Assembly: GCF_023008405.1 (NCBI RefSeq)
Contig: NZ_CP095376.1
Location: forward strand, 6,738,501-6,802,500
Source: Amycolatopsis sp. FBCC-B4732
GTDB lineage: Bacteria; Actinomycetota; Actinomycetes; Mycobacteriales; Pseudonocardiaceae
Length of the DNA stretch: 64,000 nt
Direction of reading: 5' to 3'
Shown: positions 32,778 to 41,335 of the stretch, piece by piece
Position numbering within the stretch: position 1 is the first letter of the stretch
Layout: every line of letters starts with the position of its first letter
Made by a program: the position numbers and the translations under genes
Notes under the pieces: model-generated
Databases searched by the model: none
What the model saw: only the letters and a program-made list of their open reading frames with translations
Told to the model about the DNA's origin: nothing

Positions 32778-32904
32778 CGATGACTCTCCTGTCTCACCAT
32801 GTGGATCAGGCCGTACCGCGCGGTCGGTATGAAGAGGGTGGAGGGCAGCGGCGGTGAAGTCAAGGTGCGAACCACCGAAACCGGGCGCTCCGGGAATTTT
32901 CACA

Positions 32905-32916
32905 AAGCGCGCGCTT
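32905..32916. promoter_or_regulatory. Palindrome AAGCGCGCGCTT, candidate operator of the transporter operon
   Basis: A perfect 12-base palindrome lies 128 bases before the LivG-like start, in the only long non-coding stretch upstream of the operon. Its size suits a TetR-type dimer. Binding by the product of 27366-27932 is conjecture. Confidence 0.3.
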
Positions 32917-33017
32917 AGTGGTATTCGGTACCGGGGAGTAACGGCAGCGCGGGTGAAGTCGGGGCGGCGCGCGGGTTCGGGTCCGAGGTGCCGGGTCGCC
33001 GGGGGTGGGCGGGTCGC

Positions 33018-33064
33018 GAATGAGTCATTCGGGACCACTGAGGCCGCGAATGAGTCATTCGCGG
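33018..33064. repeat. Two copies of the palindrome GAATGA-G-TCATTC
   Basis: GAATGAGTCATTC occurs at 33018-33030 and 33048-33060, 30 bases apart. The second copy extends to 10-base arms (CCGCGAATGA-G-TCATTCGCGG, 33044-33064). Such a pair could be a regulator site or a dispersed intergenic palindrome. Confidence 0.6.
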
Positions 33065-33199
33065 CGCCTGTGGAGCTCCCGCCGGGCGGTCGGCGCCGGC
33101 TGCCTGGCGCCGGAGACTCGCGGCCCCTTACCCGGCCGCCTGAGCGGCCGGGGCCGGTCAGCCCGGCGGCCCCGCCGGGGCGGCGGCTGGCCGTAGGGC

Positions 33200-33545
33200 G
33201 GTAGCTGGCTGGCAGGCGGGCGAGCGGCGGCGAGCGCGAAACGGGCAGGCAGGCAGCTCGCGGCGGGCCGCAGCTAGCAGACGGGCAGCTGGCAGGCGGG
33301 CGGCTGGCCGCCGGGGCGGCAGCTGCCAGGCATGCAGGCGAGCGGGCGGCGGCGAGCGCGAAACGGGCAGGCGGGCAGCTAACGGCAGGCGGCAGCTCGC
33401 GGCGGGCCGCAGCTGGCAGGCGGGCAGCTATCGGCGGGCACGCGGCTCGCGGGCAGCTGGCGGCGGAGCAGCTGGCGGGCACGCGGCACGCGGGCAGCAG
33501 GCAGCGGCACAGCGAAGGGCGGGCGGCCGGCGGGCGGCTAACGAG
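33200..33545. repeat. Low-complexity GC-rich tract with an internal repeat of about 122 bp
   Basis: Units built from GGCAGGCGGGC, GCAGCT and GGCGGGCCGCAGCT recur irregularly. The 24-base block GCGGCGAGCGCGAAACGGGC plus AGGC occurs at 33227-33250 and 33349-33372, a 122-base shift. All frames give biased, unlikely peptides. It is probably slippage-prone non-coding DNA. Confidence 0.6.
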
Positions 33546-33557
33546 CGGCGGCACGAC

Positions 33558-33591
33558 GAAGGGCGGGCACGCCTCAGCGCACCCGCCCTTC
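33558..33591. terminator. Terminator hairpin of the NMT1-like binding-protein gene
   Basis: GAAGGGCGGG (33558-33567) pairs perfectly with CCCGCCCTTC (33582-33591), 15 bases past the stop codon of the minus-strand gene. Confidence 0.6.
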
Positions 33592-33605
33592 CAAGCTCCC
33601 CGGCC

Positions 33606-34583
33606 TCAGCCGGTACTGGCCTGCGGAGCGATCATCGAAGATGCGTCGATCTTCGTCTGCACCACACCCAGCTGCTGCAACAGGTCCGGCACCCGCTGGA
33701 TGCGCCGGGCGTCCAACGTGGACCCGAACGCCGGCATCACCATCAGGCTCGCGATGTCCTGGTCCACCCGCGCGTTCCGCACCACCAACGGCTCCACCCG
33801 CGCCCGGTCCACCGCCGCACGCGTGGCGTTGAGCATCGCCCGCTGGAACGCCGCCAAGGTCTTCGGGTGATCCCTGGCCCACTTGGCCGTGGCGCCGTAG
33901 CCGGTCAACGGGAACGCCTGCGTGCTGCCGCTCGCCGCGTCGATCACCGGGTACGCGCCGGCCGTCTTGGCGGCCTGCGTCAGGAATGGTTCCGGCTGGT
34001 AGGCGGCGTCGACGCGGCCCTGGGCCAGTGCCGCGCCCATCTCCGGCAGGGGCATCGGGACCCACGTCACCTTGTCCGCGTCGATGCCGTGGTCGCGCAT
34101 CACCGAGCGGGTCAGGACGTCGGAAGCCGCGTTCTTCGAGCTGATCGCGATCCGCTTGCCGCTCAGGTCGTTGACCGTCTTCACCGGGGAGTTCGGGACC
34201 GTGACGACTTCGTTGCTGCGCGGGCTCGCCGAGGTGGCGTCGGAGATCAGCTTCAGGTCCGCCGTGCCGCTGCTCTTGGCCAGGAAGAACAGGGTGTACG
34301 TCGAGAGCGCGAGGTCGTCCTTGCCGTCCACCATGCGGGTCAGCGTGTCCTGGCCGCTGGCGCCGATGTCGGTCTGCACCTCGAGGCCTTCGGCCTTGAA
34401 GTAGCCGCCTTCCTGCGCCAGCCACAGCGTGGCGAGGTCGACGGTGGTGAGGATCGCGACCCGGATGGACGGTTTTTCGACGCCGCCGCCGGTCTTCGTC
34501 CCGCCGAGCTGGCTGCACCCGCTCAGCAGCAGGGCGGCGGCGGCGAACACGGCGAACCGGCGGGTCGAGGCGCGTCTGGGCAT
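33606..34583 (-). CDS. NMT1/THI5-like (SsuA/TauA type) ABC substrate-binding lipoprotein
   Basis: A 325-residue lipoprotein with lipobox LLLSGCSQ (Cys near residue 23). It is a type II periplasmic-binding fold of the NMT1/SsuA group: RVAILTTVDLATLWLAQEGGYFKAEGLEVQTDIGASGQDTL, VNDLSGKRIAISSKNAASDVLTRSVMRDHGID and GRVDAAYQPEPFLTQAA. Ligands of such proteins include sulfonates, nitrate and pyrimidine precursors. GAGGAG precedes the ATG. No permease or ATPase adjoins it, so it is an orphan component. Confidence 0.85.
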   Translation of the reverse strand: MPRRASTRRFAVFAAAALLLSGCSQLGGTKTGGGVEKPSIRVAILTTVDLATLWLAQEGGYFKAEGLEVQTDIGASGQDTLTRMVDGKDDLALSTYTLFFLAKSSGTADLKLISDATSASPRSNEVVTVPNSPVKTVNDLSGKRIAISSKNAASDVLTRSVMRDHGIDADKVTWVPMPLPEMGAALAQGRVDAAYQPEPFLTQAAKTAGAYPVIDAASGSTQAFPLTGYGATAKWARDHPKTLAAFQRAMLNATRAAVDRARVEPLVVRNARVDQDIASLMVMPAFGSTLDARRIQRVPDLLQQLGVVQTKIDASSMIAPQASTG

Positions 34584-34883
34584 GGCACTCCTCGGGAATG
34601 AATCCTCGTGCGTGGGGAATCCGGCTCGTAAAGCCGTGGTCCGCGGACTGTAGATGACGATTTCCGCGCCCGCAATCACGTTGCCGAGAATTGCGACCGC
34701 GGTGATCACGTGCGGAAACAAACCAACGAGGAGCTCGCACACAGCGTGATCGTCGTCCGCCATCCGGCCGAGCGCACTGCGACGTCTGATCGTCACCGGT
34801 ACTGCTCCGAAGGCGTAAATCGCGGACGCCGTAACGAAGCGGATCACCACGGAGACTCTGGGCGGCAAAAGAGGGTGGAAACG
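34584..34883. other. 300-base divergent intergenic region
   Basis: It separates the NMT1-like protein gene from the Kelch gene and should hold both promoters. It contains a GTGATCAC palindrome inside a CGGTGATCACGTG stretch and is less GC-rich than its surroundings. I see no RNA gene, riboswitch fold or small gene that I can support. Confidence 0.4.
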
Positions 34884-35798
34884 ATGAACGAATGGAAGTA
34901 CCGGCCGCCGCTGCTCTCGCCCCGGTTCGGCCACGAGGTGGCGGCCGTCGGGGACGACCTCTTCGTCCTCGGCGGCACCGACGGCGAAGTCGGCTACAGC
35001 TCGGTCGAGACGCGCCACGCCCGCGGCGACGGGGAGTGGCACTACGTCAGCCCGATGCCCGTCGCGCGGGGGAACTTCGCGGCCGGGGTCGTGGCCGGGA
35101 TCGTCTACGCCGCAGGCGGAACCGGCCCCGGCGGCAGCGCACTGGACGCCGTCGACCGCTACGACCCCGAACGCGACGAGTGGGGCCCGGCGCCCGCGCT
35201 GCCCGTCCCGCTGGCCGCCGCTTCGGCCGCCGGGCTGGACGGCCGGCTGTACGTCGCGGGCGGCGTGGTCGGGGACGCCGATCCCGCGGAGCACGCCACC
35301 GACGCCGTCCACGTGCTGGACCCGGCCGGCCCCCGCCCGCACTGGGTGCCGGTGGCGCCGATGCCGACCCCGCGGGCGCGGTTCCGGCTCGTGGCCACCG
35401 CGACGCACCTGTACGCGATCGGCGGCCTGCCGAGCCGGAGCCAGGACGCGCTCGCCTCGATCGAGCGCTATTGCCCGGAATCCGACCGCTGGGAAGCCGT
35501 GGCCCCGATGCACAAGCGCCGCGGCGCGCCCGGCGCCGCCGTGGTGGGCAACCGGATCGTGGTCACCGGCGGCGGTCCCGCCCCGGTCGGGGACCCGACG
35601 GCCCGCGACCGCACGGCCGAGGTCTTCGACGCCGGCACGGGTTACTGGCTGCTGCTGGGCACGCTGCTCCCCCACGGCCGGGCGTCGCTGGTGTGCGCGG
35701 CGGCGTCGGCGCACCGGATCCTGGCGATCGGCGGGAGCGCGAACACCTACGGCAGCGTGGTCACGATCCCGGACGTGCTGTCGCTGAAGCTGCCTTGA
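34884..35798 (+). CDS. Kelch-repeat beta-propeller protein
   Basis: A 304-residue cytosolic protein made of about six Kelch repeats. Each has the GG-Tyr-Trp pattern: LFVLGGTDG..GEWHYVSPMP, VYAAGGTGP..RDEWGPAPALP, LYVAGGVVG..HWVPVAPMP, LYAIGGLPS..SDRWEAVAPM, IVVTGGGPA and ILAIGGSAN. There is no signal peptide, so it works inside the cell, probably as a protein-binding propeller. The ribosome site is GAGGGTGGAAA. The last 38 bases overlap the convergent MFS gene. Confidence 0.85.
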   Translation: MNEWKYRPPLLSPRFGHEVAAVGDDLFVLGGTDGEVGYSSVETRHARGDGEWHYVSPMPVARGNFAAGVVAGIVYAAGGTGPGGSALDAVDRYDPERDEWGPAPALPVPLAAASAAGLDGRLYVAGGVVGDADPAEHATDAVHVLDPAGPRPHWVPVAPMPTPRARFRLVATATHLYAIGGLPSRSQDALASIERYCPESDRWEAVAPMHKRRGAPGAAVVGNRIVVTGGGPAPVGDPTARDRTAEVFDAGTGYWLLLGTLLPHGRASLVCAAASAHRILAIGGSANTYGSVVTIPDVLSLKLP

Positions 35799-37011
35799 CC
35801 GCGAACCGGCGCAGCCCCGGCGTACCGGCGCCGACGGCCACCACCGCCGCCACGCACAGCAGGCCGCCGCTGACCAGCGCGAACGTCCCCGACGTCACGC
35901 CGGCCACCAGGCCGCCGCGCAGGTTGCCGACGTCCGGGCCCGCCTGCCCGACGATCTGCTCCGCCGCCGCCACCCGGCCGAGCAGCGCGTCGGGGGTGTT
36001 GAGCTGGACCAGCGCGCCGCGGGAGACCACCGAAACCGTGTCCGCCGCGCCCGCCAGCACCAGGCACGCCAGTCCGAGCCACGGGCCCGGCGCCAGCCCG
36101 AACGCCGTCAGCGCGACGCCCCACGCGGCCGAGCCCGCGAGCATCACCCGGCCCGGCCGCGGGAGCCGGGTGAACGCCCCCGAGAACACCGACGCCACCA
36201 CGCCGCCGACCGCGATGGCCGACAGGAACAGGCCGAGCGTGCGCGGGTTGCCGCCGAAGTGCTCTTCGTTGACCAGCGGGAACAGGCTGATCGGCATGGA
36301 CAGGACGGTCGCGGCGAGGTCGGTGAGCAGCGCCCCGCGCACGACCGGGGTCCGCACCAGGAACGCCAGCCCGTCGAGCACGCCGCGCAGGCCCGGGCGC
36401 GACAGCTCGCCGTCGGGCCGCATCGCCGGGAGGCCGAAGAGGCCGTAGAACGCCAGGCCGAACGTGAGCGCGTCGACGACGTAGCAGCCGCCGACGCCGA
36501 GCCAGCCGAGCAGGAGGCCGCCGAGCGCCGGGCCGAGCAGCATCGAGCCCTGGAAGGCGATCCGGTTCAGCGCGAGCCCCGCGGGCAGCTGCTCCGGCGG
36601 CAGCAGCCGGGGGACGAACGTGCGCCCGGCCGGCCCGCCGCCGGCGACGAAGCAGGACTGGACGCCCACCAGCCCCAGCACCCCGAGCACCGGCACCCCG
36701 CCCACGAACCCCTGCACGGCCAGCAGCACCGAGCAGCCGGCCTGCCCCGCCGTCATGACGATGGCGAACTTCCGGCGGTCGACGCGGTCCACGAGCGTCC
36801 CGGCGAACAGGCCGAACACGATGACGGGCAGGGCCTGCGCGAGCCCGACCGCACCGGTCCAGACGGTGCTCCCGGTCTGCTCCCAGACCTGGAACATCAC
36901 GGCGACCAGCGTCATCTGGGCGCCGAAGCCGGAGAACACCCGGCCCAGCCAGAGCCGGCGGAACGCGGGCGACGCGCGCAGCGGGGTGATGTCGACCAAG
37001 GAGCGAAGCAC
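35761..37011 (-). CDS. MFS transporter (MFS_3 / enterobactin-exporter-like)
   Basis: A 416-residue, twelve-helix transporter. It starts LRASPAFRRLWLGRVFSGFGAQMTLVAVMFQVWEQTGS, the opening typical of MFS_3 (EntS-like) exporters, and carries GTLVDRVDRRKFAIVMTAGQ as motif A and the later NTPDALLGRVAAAEQIVGQAGP loop. The start is a GTG at 37011, which TACGAT precedes by 7 bases (leaderless). It is monocistronic, and its substrate is unknown. Confidence 0.85.
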   Translation of the reverse strand: MLRSLVDITPLRASPAFRRLWLGRVFSGFGAQMTLVAVMFQVWEQTGSTVWTGAVGLAQALPVIVFGLFAGTLVDRVDRRKFAIVMTAGQAGCSVLLAVQGFVGGVPVLGVLGLVGVQSCFVAGGGPAGRTFVPRLLPPEQLPAGLALNRIAFQGSMLLGPALGGLLLGWLGVGGCYVVDALTFGLAFYGLFGLPAMRPDGELSRPGLRGVLDGLAFLVRTPVVRGALLTDLAATVLSMPISLFPLVNEEHFGGNPRTLGLFLSAIAVGGVVASVFSGAFTRLPRPGRVMLAGSAAWGVALTAFGLAPGPWLGLACLVLAGAADTVSVVSRGALVQLNTPDALLGRVAAAEQIVGQAGPDVGNLRGGLVAGVTSGTFALVSGGLLCVAAVVAVGAGTPGLRRFAVKAASATARPGS

Positions 37012-37018
37012 GGGCCGA

Positions 37019-37024
37019 ATCGTA
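37019..37024 (-). promoter_or_regulatory. -10 box TACGAT, leaderless promoter of the MFS gene
   Basis: TACGAT (minus strand 37024-37019) ends 7 bases before the GTG at 37011. Confidence 0.4.
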
Positions 37025-37120
37025 ACAGCGCTTATACGTCTGCCGGGCGCGGTCCGGGGAAGTGGTTTGAAAGTCGCGTCGGGCAGCATCGGCCGCACCC
37101 CGAACGCAAGAGGAGTCACC

Positions 37121-37549
37121 ATGAAAGCCGGTGCAATCCACGCCGTCATCGGCACGGCCGTCCTGGGGGCGGTCGTCCTCGCACCCCCCGCCGAAGCGGC
37201 CGGAACCGGCGCCCAGGTGGTGGCGGCGAGCTGCACCGCGGGCCCGTTCCGCGGCACCGTCTCGGTCACCTACCAGCCGGTCGGCACGACCGAGTACCAC
37301 CCGGGCGTCGCCACCATCGGTGGCGGCCCGTACATCGGCGACTCGGCGACGTTCACCCTCGACGTCTCCTACGCCGGCGCGGGCACCACCACGTCCGTCT
37401 ACACCGGGACGTTCACCGGCACGGCGGGCACGAAGCTCAGCGTCCACCTGCCCGACGACGTCAAGGTCCCGCAGGACGTCCCGAGCTACGCCTCCGTCGC
37501 GTTCGACGGCGGCGCGAGCCCCTGCACGGCCAGGGCGGAGATCAGGTAG
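37121..37549 (+). CDS. Small secreted protein, unknown
   Basis: A 142-residue protein with a signal peptide (cut near residue 26, AEAA). The mature domain is beta-rich, dominated by Thr, Gly, Val and Ser: GTVSVTYQPVGTTEYHPGVATIGGGPYIGDSATFTLDV. There are two cysteines (ASCTAGP, SPCTARA). I do not recognise a family. AGGAG precedes the ATG. The 3' end overlaps the convergent thioesterase-like gene by 64 bases, which is long for this window. Confidence 0.65.
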   Translation: MKAGAIHAVIGTAVLGAVVLAPPAEAAGTGAQVVAASCTAGPFRGTVSVTYQPVGTTEYHPGVATIGGGPYIGDSATFTLDVSYAGAGTTTSVYTGTFTGTAGTKLSVHLPDDVKVPQDVPSYASVAFDGGASPCTARAEIR

Positions 37550-38112
37550 GCCGAGCGCAGGACGGCGTCACGCAGCAGCGCGGCGCTGTCCTGGGCCCGC
37601 GCCGGGGTCAGCACGAACCCGGCGCTCGTGTGCTCGCCCCAGCCGGTCATCACGTGCGGTTCGCCGAACCCGCGGATCGGGCACGGCAGCGGGGGCGCCG
37701 CCGGTACGTGCGCGTCGCTGACCAGCAGGCTCACGTCGGCGCGGGCCGCCTGCTCGGGCACCGCCCGCGCGGCCCGGTCCGGCGGTGCCTGGTGCGCGAC
37801 GACGAGTGCCCGCGGGACCCCCAGTCCCGCGGCCACCCGCCGCTGCGCCAGCCGGTAGGCGACCAGCGCGCCGAGCCCGGCCCCGAACAGCACATGTGCC
37901 CCGGCGAGCACCCCGGCCAGCTCCGCGGCCAGCGACTCGACGAGCAGCCACATGTCCCGGTACGGATGCTCGTCGTGGCGCTCGCCCCGCCCGGGCAGCT
38001 CGACGACGTGCACCGCGATCCGCGGGTCGCGCCAGGCCCGGTAGCGCCCGGCGGCTTCGCCGGTGTCCGGGAAACAGACGAACAGCAAGCGCTGCGGATC
38101 ATCGGTGTCCAC
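37486..38112 (-). CDS. Type II thioesterase-like protein lacking the nucleophile
   Basis: A 208-residue protein that follows the type II thioesterase plan of NRPS/PKS systems: LLFVCFPDTGEAAGRYRAWR, VHVVELPGRGERHDE, then the strand-turn-helix VLFGAGLGALVAYRLAQRR and a late GWGEHTSAGFVL. The usual GHSMG elbow is here GAGLG, so the catalytic Ser and the preceding His are replaced by Gly79 and Ala78. It cannot be an ordinary serine thioesterase. I chose the GTG at 38112 because GGGAGG precedes it. It is divergent from the AfsR-like gene. Confidence 0.7.
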   Translation of the reverse strand: MDTDDPQRLLFVCFPDTGEAAGRYRAWRDPRIAVHVVELPGRGERHDEHPYRDMWLLVESLAAELAGVLAGAHVLFGAGLGALVAYRLAQRRVAAGLGVPRALVVAHQAPPDRAARAVPEQAARADVSLLVSDAHVPAAPPLPCPIRGFGEPHVMTGWGEHTSAGFVLTPARAQDSAALLRDAVLRSAYLISALAVQGLAPPSNATEA

Positions 38113-38197
38113 CCGTGGCCTCCCTTCCGGCGTGTCCACAGTTAGGGTCGGCGACGGCACTTCCGTTCCGCTTCGGTCCGCCTTCTGGGGGCAACAC

Positions 38198-41100
38198 GTG
38201 CGCTATCGCCTGCTCGGGCCGGTCACGGTCCTCGGCGCCACGGGTGCGTTCCGGCCCGGTGGCCAGAAACAGACGTCCGTGCTGGCCGCGCTGCTGCTCA
38301 ACCCGAACCGCGTGGTCACCGAAGACCGCCTGATCGACCTGACCTGGGGCGAGAACGCGCCGCCGAGCGTCCGCGGGCGGCTGCAGGTGCACATCTCGGA
38401 GCTGCGGAAGCTCCTCGGCCGCGACGTCATCGTGCGGCGCGCGCCCGGCTACGTCATCGAGGTCGGTCCCGGCGAGCGCGACCTCGACGTGTTCGACGAC
38501 GAGGTCGCCCAGGCCAGGGCCACGGCCGGGCCCGAGGCCGTCGCGCACCTGCGGGCGGCGCTCGCACTGTGGGAGGGCACCCCGCTCGGCGGCGTCAGCG
38601 AAGCGCTGACCGAGCACGAGGGCCCGGCGCTGGCCGAGCGCCGGCTCGTCGTGCTGGAGGAGCTGTACGAGCAGGAACTGGCTTCGGGGCGGCACGCCGA
38701 AGTCGTCGGCGAGCTGCGGCAGCTCGTCGAAGAGCACCCCTTCCGCGAACGGCTGCGCGCCGCGCTGATGCTCGCGCTGCACCGCTGCGGCCGCACCCCC
38801 GAAGCGCTCGAGACGTACACGCGGGCGCACGACCTGCTCGTCGACGAACTGGGCATCGAGCCCGGCCAGGCCCTGCAGGACCTGCGGATGCGGATCCTGC
38901 GCGGCGAAGGCGAACCCGAGCCGGCGCCCGCCGCGGCCCCGGTCGCGCCGCGGCCGGCCGAGCTGCCGCTGGACGTCCGCGGGTTCGCCGGCCGCGCGCC
39001 CGAACTGGCCACGCTCGACGAACCCGGCGACGTCTGGGTGCTCACCGGCACGGCGGGCGTCGGCAAGACCGCGCTGGCCGTGCACTGGGCCCACACCGCG
39101 CGGGCGCGCTACCCCGACGGCCAGCTGTACGTGAACCTGCGCGGCTTCGACGCCGACGACGAGCCGCTCACCCCCGCCGCCGCGCTCGCGCAGCTGCTGC
39201 GCACCCTCGGCGTCGACCTGCGGGACGTGCCCCCGGGCCTCGACGACCAGAGCAAGCTCTACCGCTCGCTGCTGGCCGACCGGCAGGCGCTCGTGGTGCT
39301 GGACAACGCCCGTGACGCCGCCCAGGTGCTGCCGCTGCTGCCGTCGTCGGGCCGGGTGCTGGTGACCAGCCGCCACCGGCTCGACGAGCTGGTCGCCCGC
39401 ACCGGCGCGCGGTCGCTGGGCCTGGCGCAGCTGCGCGAGGACGACTCGCAGGCGCTGCTGACCGCCCTGCTCGGTGACCGGACCAGCGCCGAGCCGGAGG
39501 CCGCGGCCGAGCTGGCCCGGCTCTGCGGGCACCACCCGCTGGCTCTGCGGATCGCCGCGGCGAACACCGGCGTCGCCAGCATCGGCGAGCTGGTCGAGGA
39601 GCTGCGCGGCGACCCGCTGGCCCAGCTCGGCTTCGACGGCGCCGAGGAAAGCGCCGTCGCCAAGGCGTTTTCGGTGTCCTACCAGGCCCTGCCGACCGGG
39701 CTGCGGCAGGCGTTCCGGCTGCTCGCGCTGGTTCCGGGCGCCGACTTCACGCCGATCGCCGCGGCCGCGCTGCTGGCCGTGCCGCCCGACGAGGCCGCGC
39801 GCCGGCTGCGCGGGCTGGCCGCGGCGAACCTCCTGGAGGCGCACGCGCCCCGCCGCTTCCGCTTCCACGACCTCGCCCGCCGCTACGCCGAGCAGTGCGT
39901 CCGGGCCGAGGAGGACGAAGCCGCGCGCGAAGGGGCCTGGGAACGGCTGTTCACCGGCTACTGCGCCGCCGCCGACGCCGCGGTCGCGCTGCTCGGCGCC
40001 CGGATCGTTTCGCTGCCCCGCGAAGACGCCCCAGCGGCGCCGAGCCCGATCGCGTTCGCCGACGCCGCGGCCGCCGTGGCCTGGCTCGACGTCGAAGTCC
40101 CGAACCTCTCGGCGGCGCTGCGGCAGGCCGCGACGCGCGGGCCGTACCCCGGCGCCTGGTACCTGGCCGACGCCCTGCGGCGGTTCTTCCACGACCACGG
40201 CCGCCGCGCGGAGTGGCTCGAACTGGCCCCGATCGTCCTGCGCGCGGCCCGCGACCACGGCGCCCGGCCGGCCGAGGCGCTGGTGCACCTGTCCATCGGC
40301 GGCGCGTACTTCCGCGAGGGCCAGCACGAAGCGGGCATCCGGCATTCGGAGAAGGCGGTGCTCGCCAGCCGGGAGTGCGGCTGGCGCGAGTGCGAGGCGA
40401 CGGCCGTCGCGAACCTGGGCTCGATGCTGGAGTGGACCGGCCGGCTGTCGGAGGCCGTCGAGCACAGCCGCCGCGCGATCCAGCTGTTCCGCGAACTGGC
40501 CAACCGGTCCGGCGAAGCGCTCGCGCTGAACTCGCTGAGCTGCCACTACCGCCAGCTCGGCCGGCTGGAGCAGGCGGAGGACTGCCTCGTCGAGGCGATC
40601 GCGCTGGCCCGCAAGGAGGACCTGGCGTTCTGGGCGGCGGCGAACCTCGCCGACCTGGGCTGGGTGCTGCTCGCCACCGGACGGCTGGCCGAGGCGGGCG
40701 AGGTCCTCGACCAGGCCCTGGCGGCGTTCCGCGACCTCGGCACGAGCTTCGGCGAAGCGACGGCGTTGAACGCGGTGAGCGCGTTGCAGATCGCCCGCGG
40801 CGACCACGACGAAGCGGCCCGCACCGCCCAGGCCGCGCTCGACTGCGTCCGCCGCGACGGCGACCGGCAGGTCGAAGCGGCCGCGTTGATCGCGCTGGGC
40901 CGCGCGGAGGAAGGCCGCGGCGACCTGCCCGCGGCGGAGCGCGTCCTGCGGGAAGCCCGGGAGCTGACGGCGGAGTCCGGGCTGCGCGGCCAGCTGGCGG
41001 AAGCGGCGGCGACGTTGTCCCGGGTGCTGGCCGCAGGCGGCCGCGCCGGCGAGGCGGGCGAACACGCGCGGGCAGCCCTCGACGCGGCGCGCGCGGGCGG

Positions 41101-41287
41101 GTTCCGCGTGGTCGAGGCGGAGGCACTGCTGGGGCTGGCCGCGGTCGAGGTCGCGGCGGGCCGGTCGACGCTCGCCGACGGCACGGCGCGGGAGTCGCGC
41201 TCGCTCTACCGCGCGGTGGGGCACGTCACGGGCGAGGCCGTGGCCGCGGAATTCCTGGCCGGACTGCCCGGGCGCGCCACCGGCTGA
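38198..41287 (+). CDS. AfsR-like SARP regulator with NB-ARC ATPase and TPR domains
   Basis: A 1029-residue regulator. Residues 1-90 are the OmpR-like winged helix (RYRLLGPVTVL, LDQTWGENAPP-like core). Residues 95-240 are the bacterial transcriptional activation domain (BTAD). Residues about 275-560 are an NB-ARC ATPase with P-loop GTAGVGKTALA (Lys290), LVVLDNARDAAQVLPLLP and CGHHPLALRIAA. From about residue 640 there are TPR repeats. This is the order of Streptomyces AfsR, a global activator of specialised metabolism. GGGGG precedes the GTG. No biosynthetic cluster lies in the window. Confidence 0.92.
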   Translation: MRYRLLGPVTVLGATGAFRPGGQKQTSVLAALLLNPNRVVTEDRLIDLTWGENAPPSVRGRLQVHISELRKLLGRDVIVRRAPGYVIEVGPGERDLDVFDDEVAQARATAGPEAVAHLRAALALWEGTPLGGVSEALTEHEGPALAERRLVVLEELYEQELASGRHAEVVGELRQLVEEHPFRERLRAALMLALHRCGRTPEALETYTRAHDLLVDELGIEPGQALQDLRMRILRGEGEPEPAPAAAPVAPRPAELPLDVRGFAGRAPELATLDEPGDVWVLTGTAGVGKTALAVHWAHTARARYPDGQLYVNLRGFDADDEPLTPAAALAQLLRTLGVDLRDVPPGLDDQSKLYRSLLADRQALVVLDNARDAAQVLPLLPSSGRVLVTSRHRLDELVARTGARSLGLAQLREDDSQALLTALLGDRTSAEPEAAAELARLCGHHPLALRIAAANTGVASIGELVEELRGDPLAQLGFDGAEESAVAKAFSVSYQALPTGLRQAFRLLALVPGADFTPIAAAALLAVPPDEAARRLRGLAAANLLEAHAPRRFRFHDLARRYAEQCVRAEEDEAAREGAWERLFTGYCAAADAAVALLGARIVSLPREDAPAAPSPIAFADAAAAVAWLDVEVPNLSAALRQAATRGPYPGAWYLADALRRFFHDHGRRAEWLELAPIVLRAARDHGARPAEALVHLSIGGAYFREGQHEAGIRHSEKAVLASRECGWRECEATAVANLGSMLEWTGRLSEAVEHSRRAIQLFRELANRSGEALALNSLSCHYRQLGRLEQAEDCLVEAIALARKEDLAFWAAANLADLGWVLLATGRLAEAGEVLDQALAAFRDLGTSFGEATALNAVSALQIARGDHDEAARTAQAALDCVRRDGDRQVEAAALIALGRAEEGRGDLPAAERVLREARELTAESGLRGQLAEAAATLSRVLAAGGRAGEAGEHARAALDAARAGGFRVVEAEALLGLAAVEVAAGRSTLADGTARESRSLYRAVGHVTGEAVAAEFLAGLPGRATG

Positions 41288-41323
41288 GTCGCGGTCGATG
41301 CTGTGCCGGGTGCCGCGGCGCGA

Positions 41324-41329
41324 CATACT
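41324..41329 (+). promoter_or_regulatory. -10 box CATACT, leaderless promoter of the GntR gene
   Basis: CATACT ends 6 bases before the ATG at 41336. The ACTG within and after it also resembles the PTS operator half-site, so weak autoregulation is conceivable. Confidence 0.4.
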
Positions 41330-41335
41330 GAAGGC

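Larger units (their letters stand above)
32778..33605. other. 828-base gene-free region with promoter, palindromes and low-complexity repeats
   Basis: 32778-32960 should hold the promoter of the transporter operon and includes the 12-base palindrome AAGCGCGCGCTT. 33018-33064 holds two GAATGAGTCATTC palindromes. 33200-33545 is a low-complexity tract of GGCAGGCGGGCAGCT-like units. 33558-33591 is a terminator for the following minus-strand gene. I find no credible gene. Confidence 0.6.

Noticed and set aside
36259..38145. Long plus-strand frame through the MFS gene and the secreted protein gene
   Set aside because: It overlaps two well-supported genes on other frames, and its translation is Arg/Gly/Pro-rich without domains.
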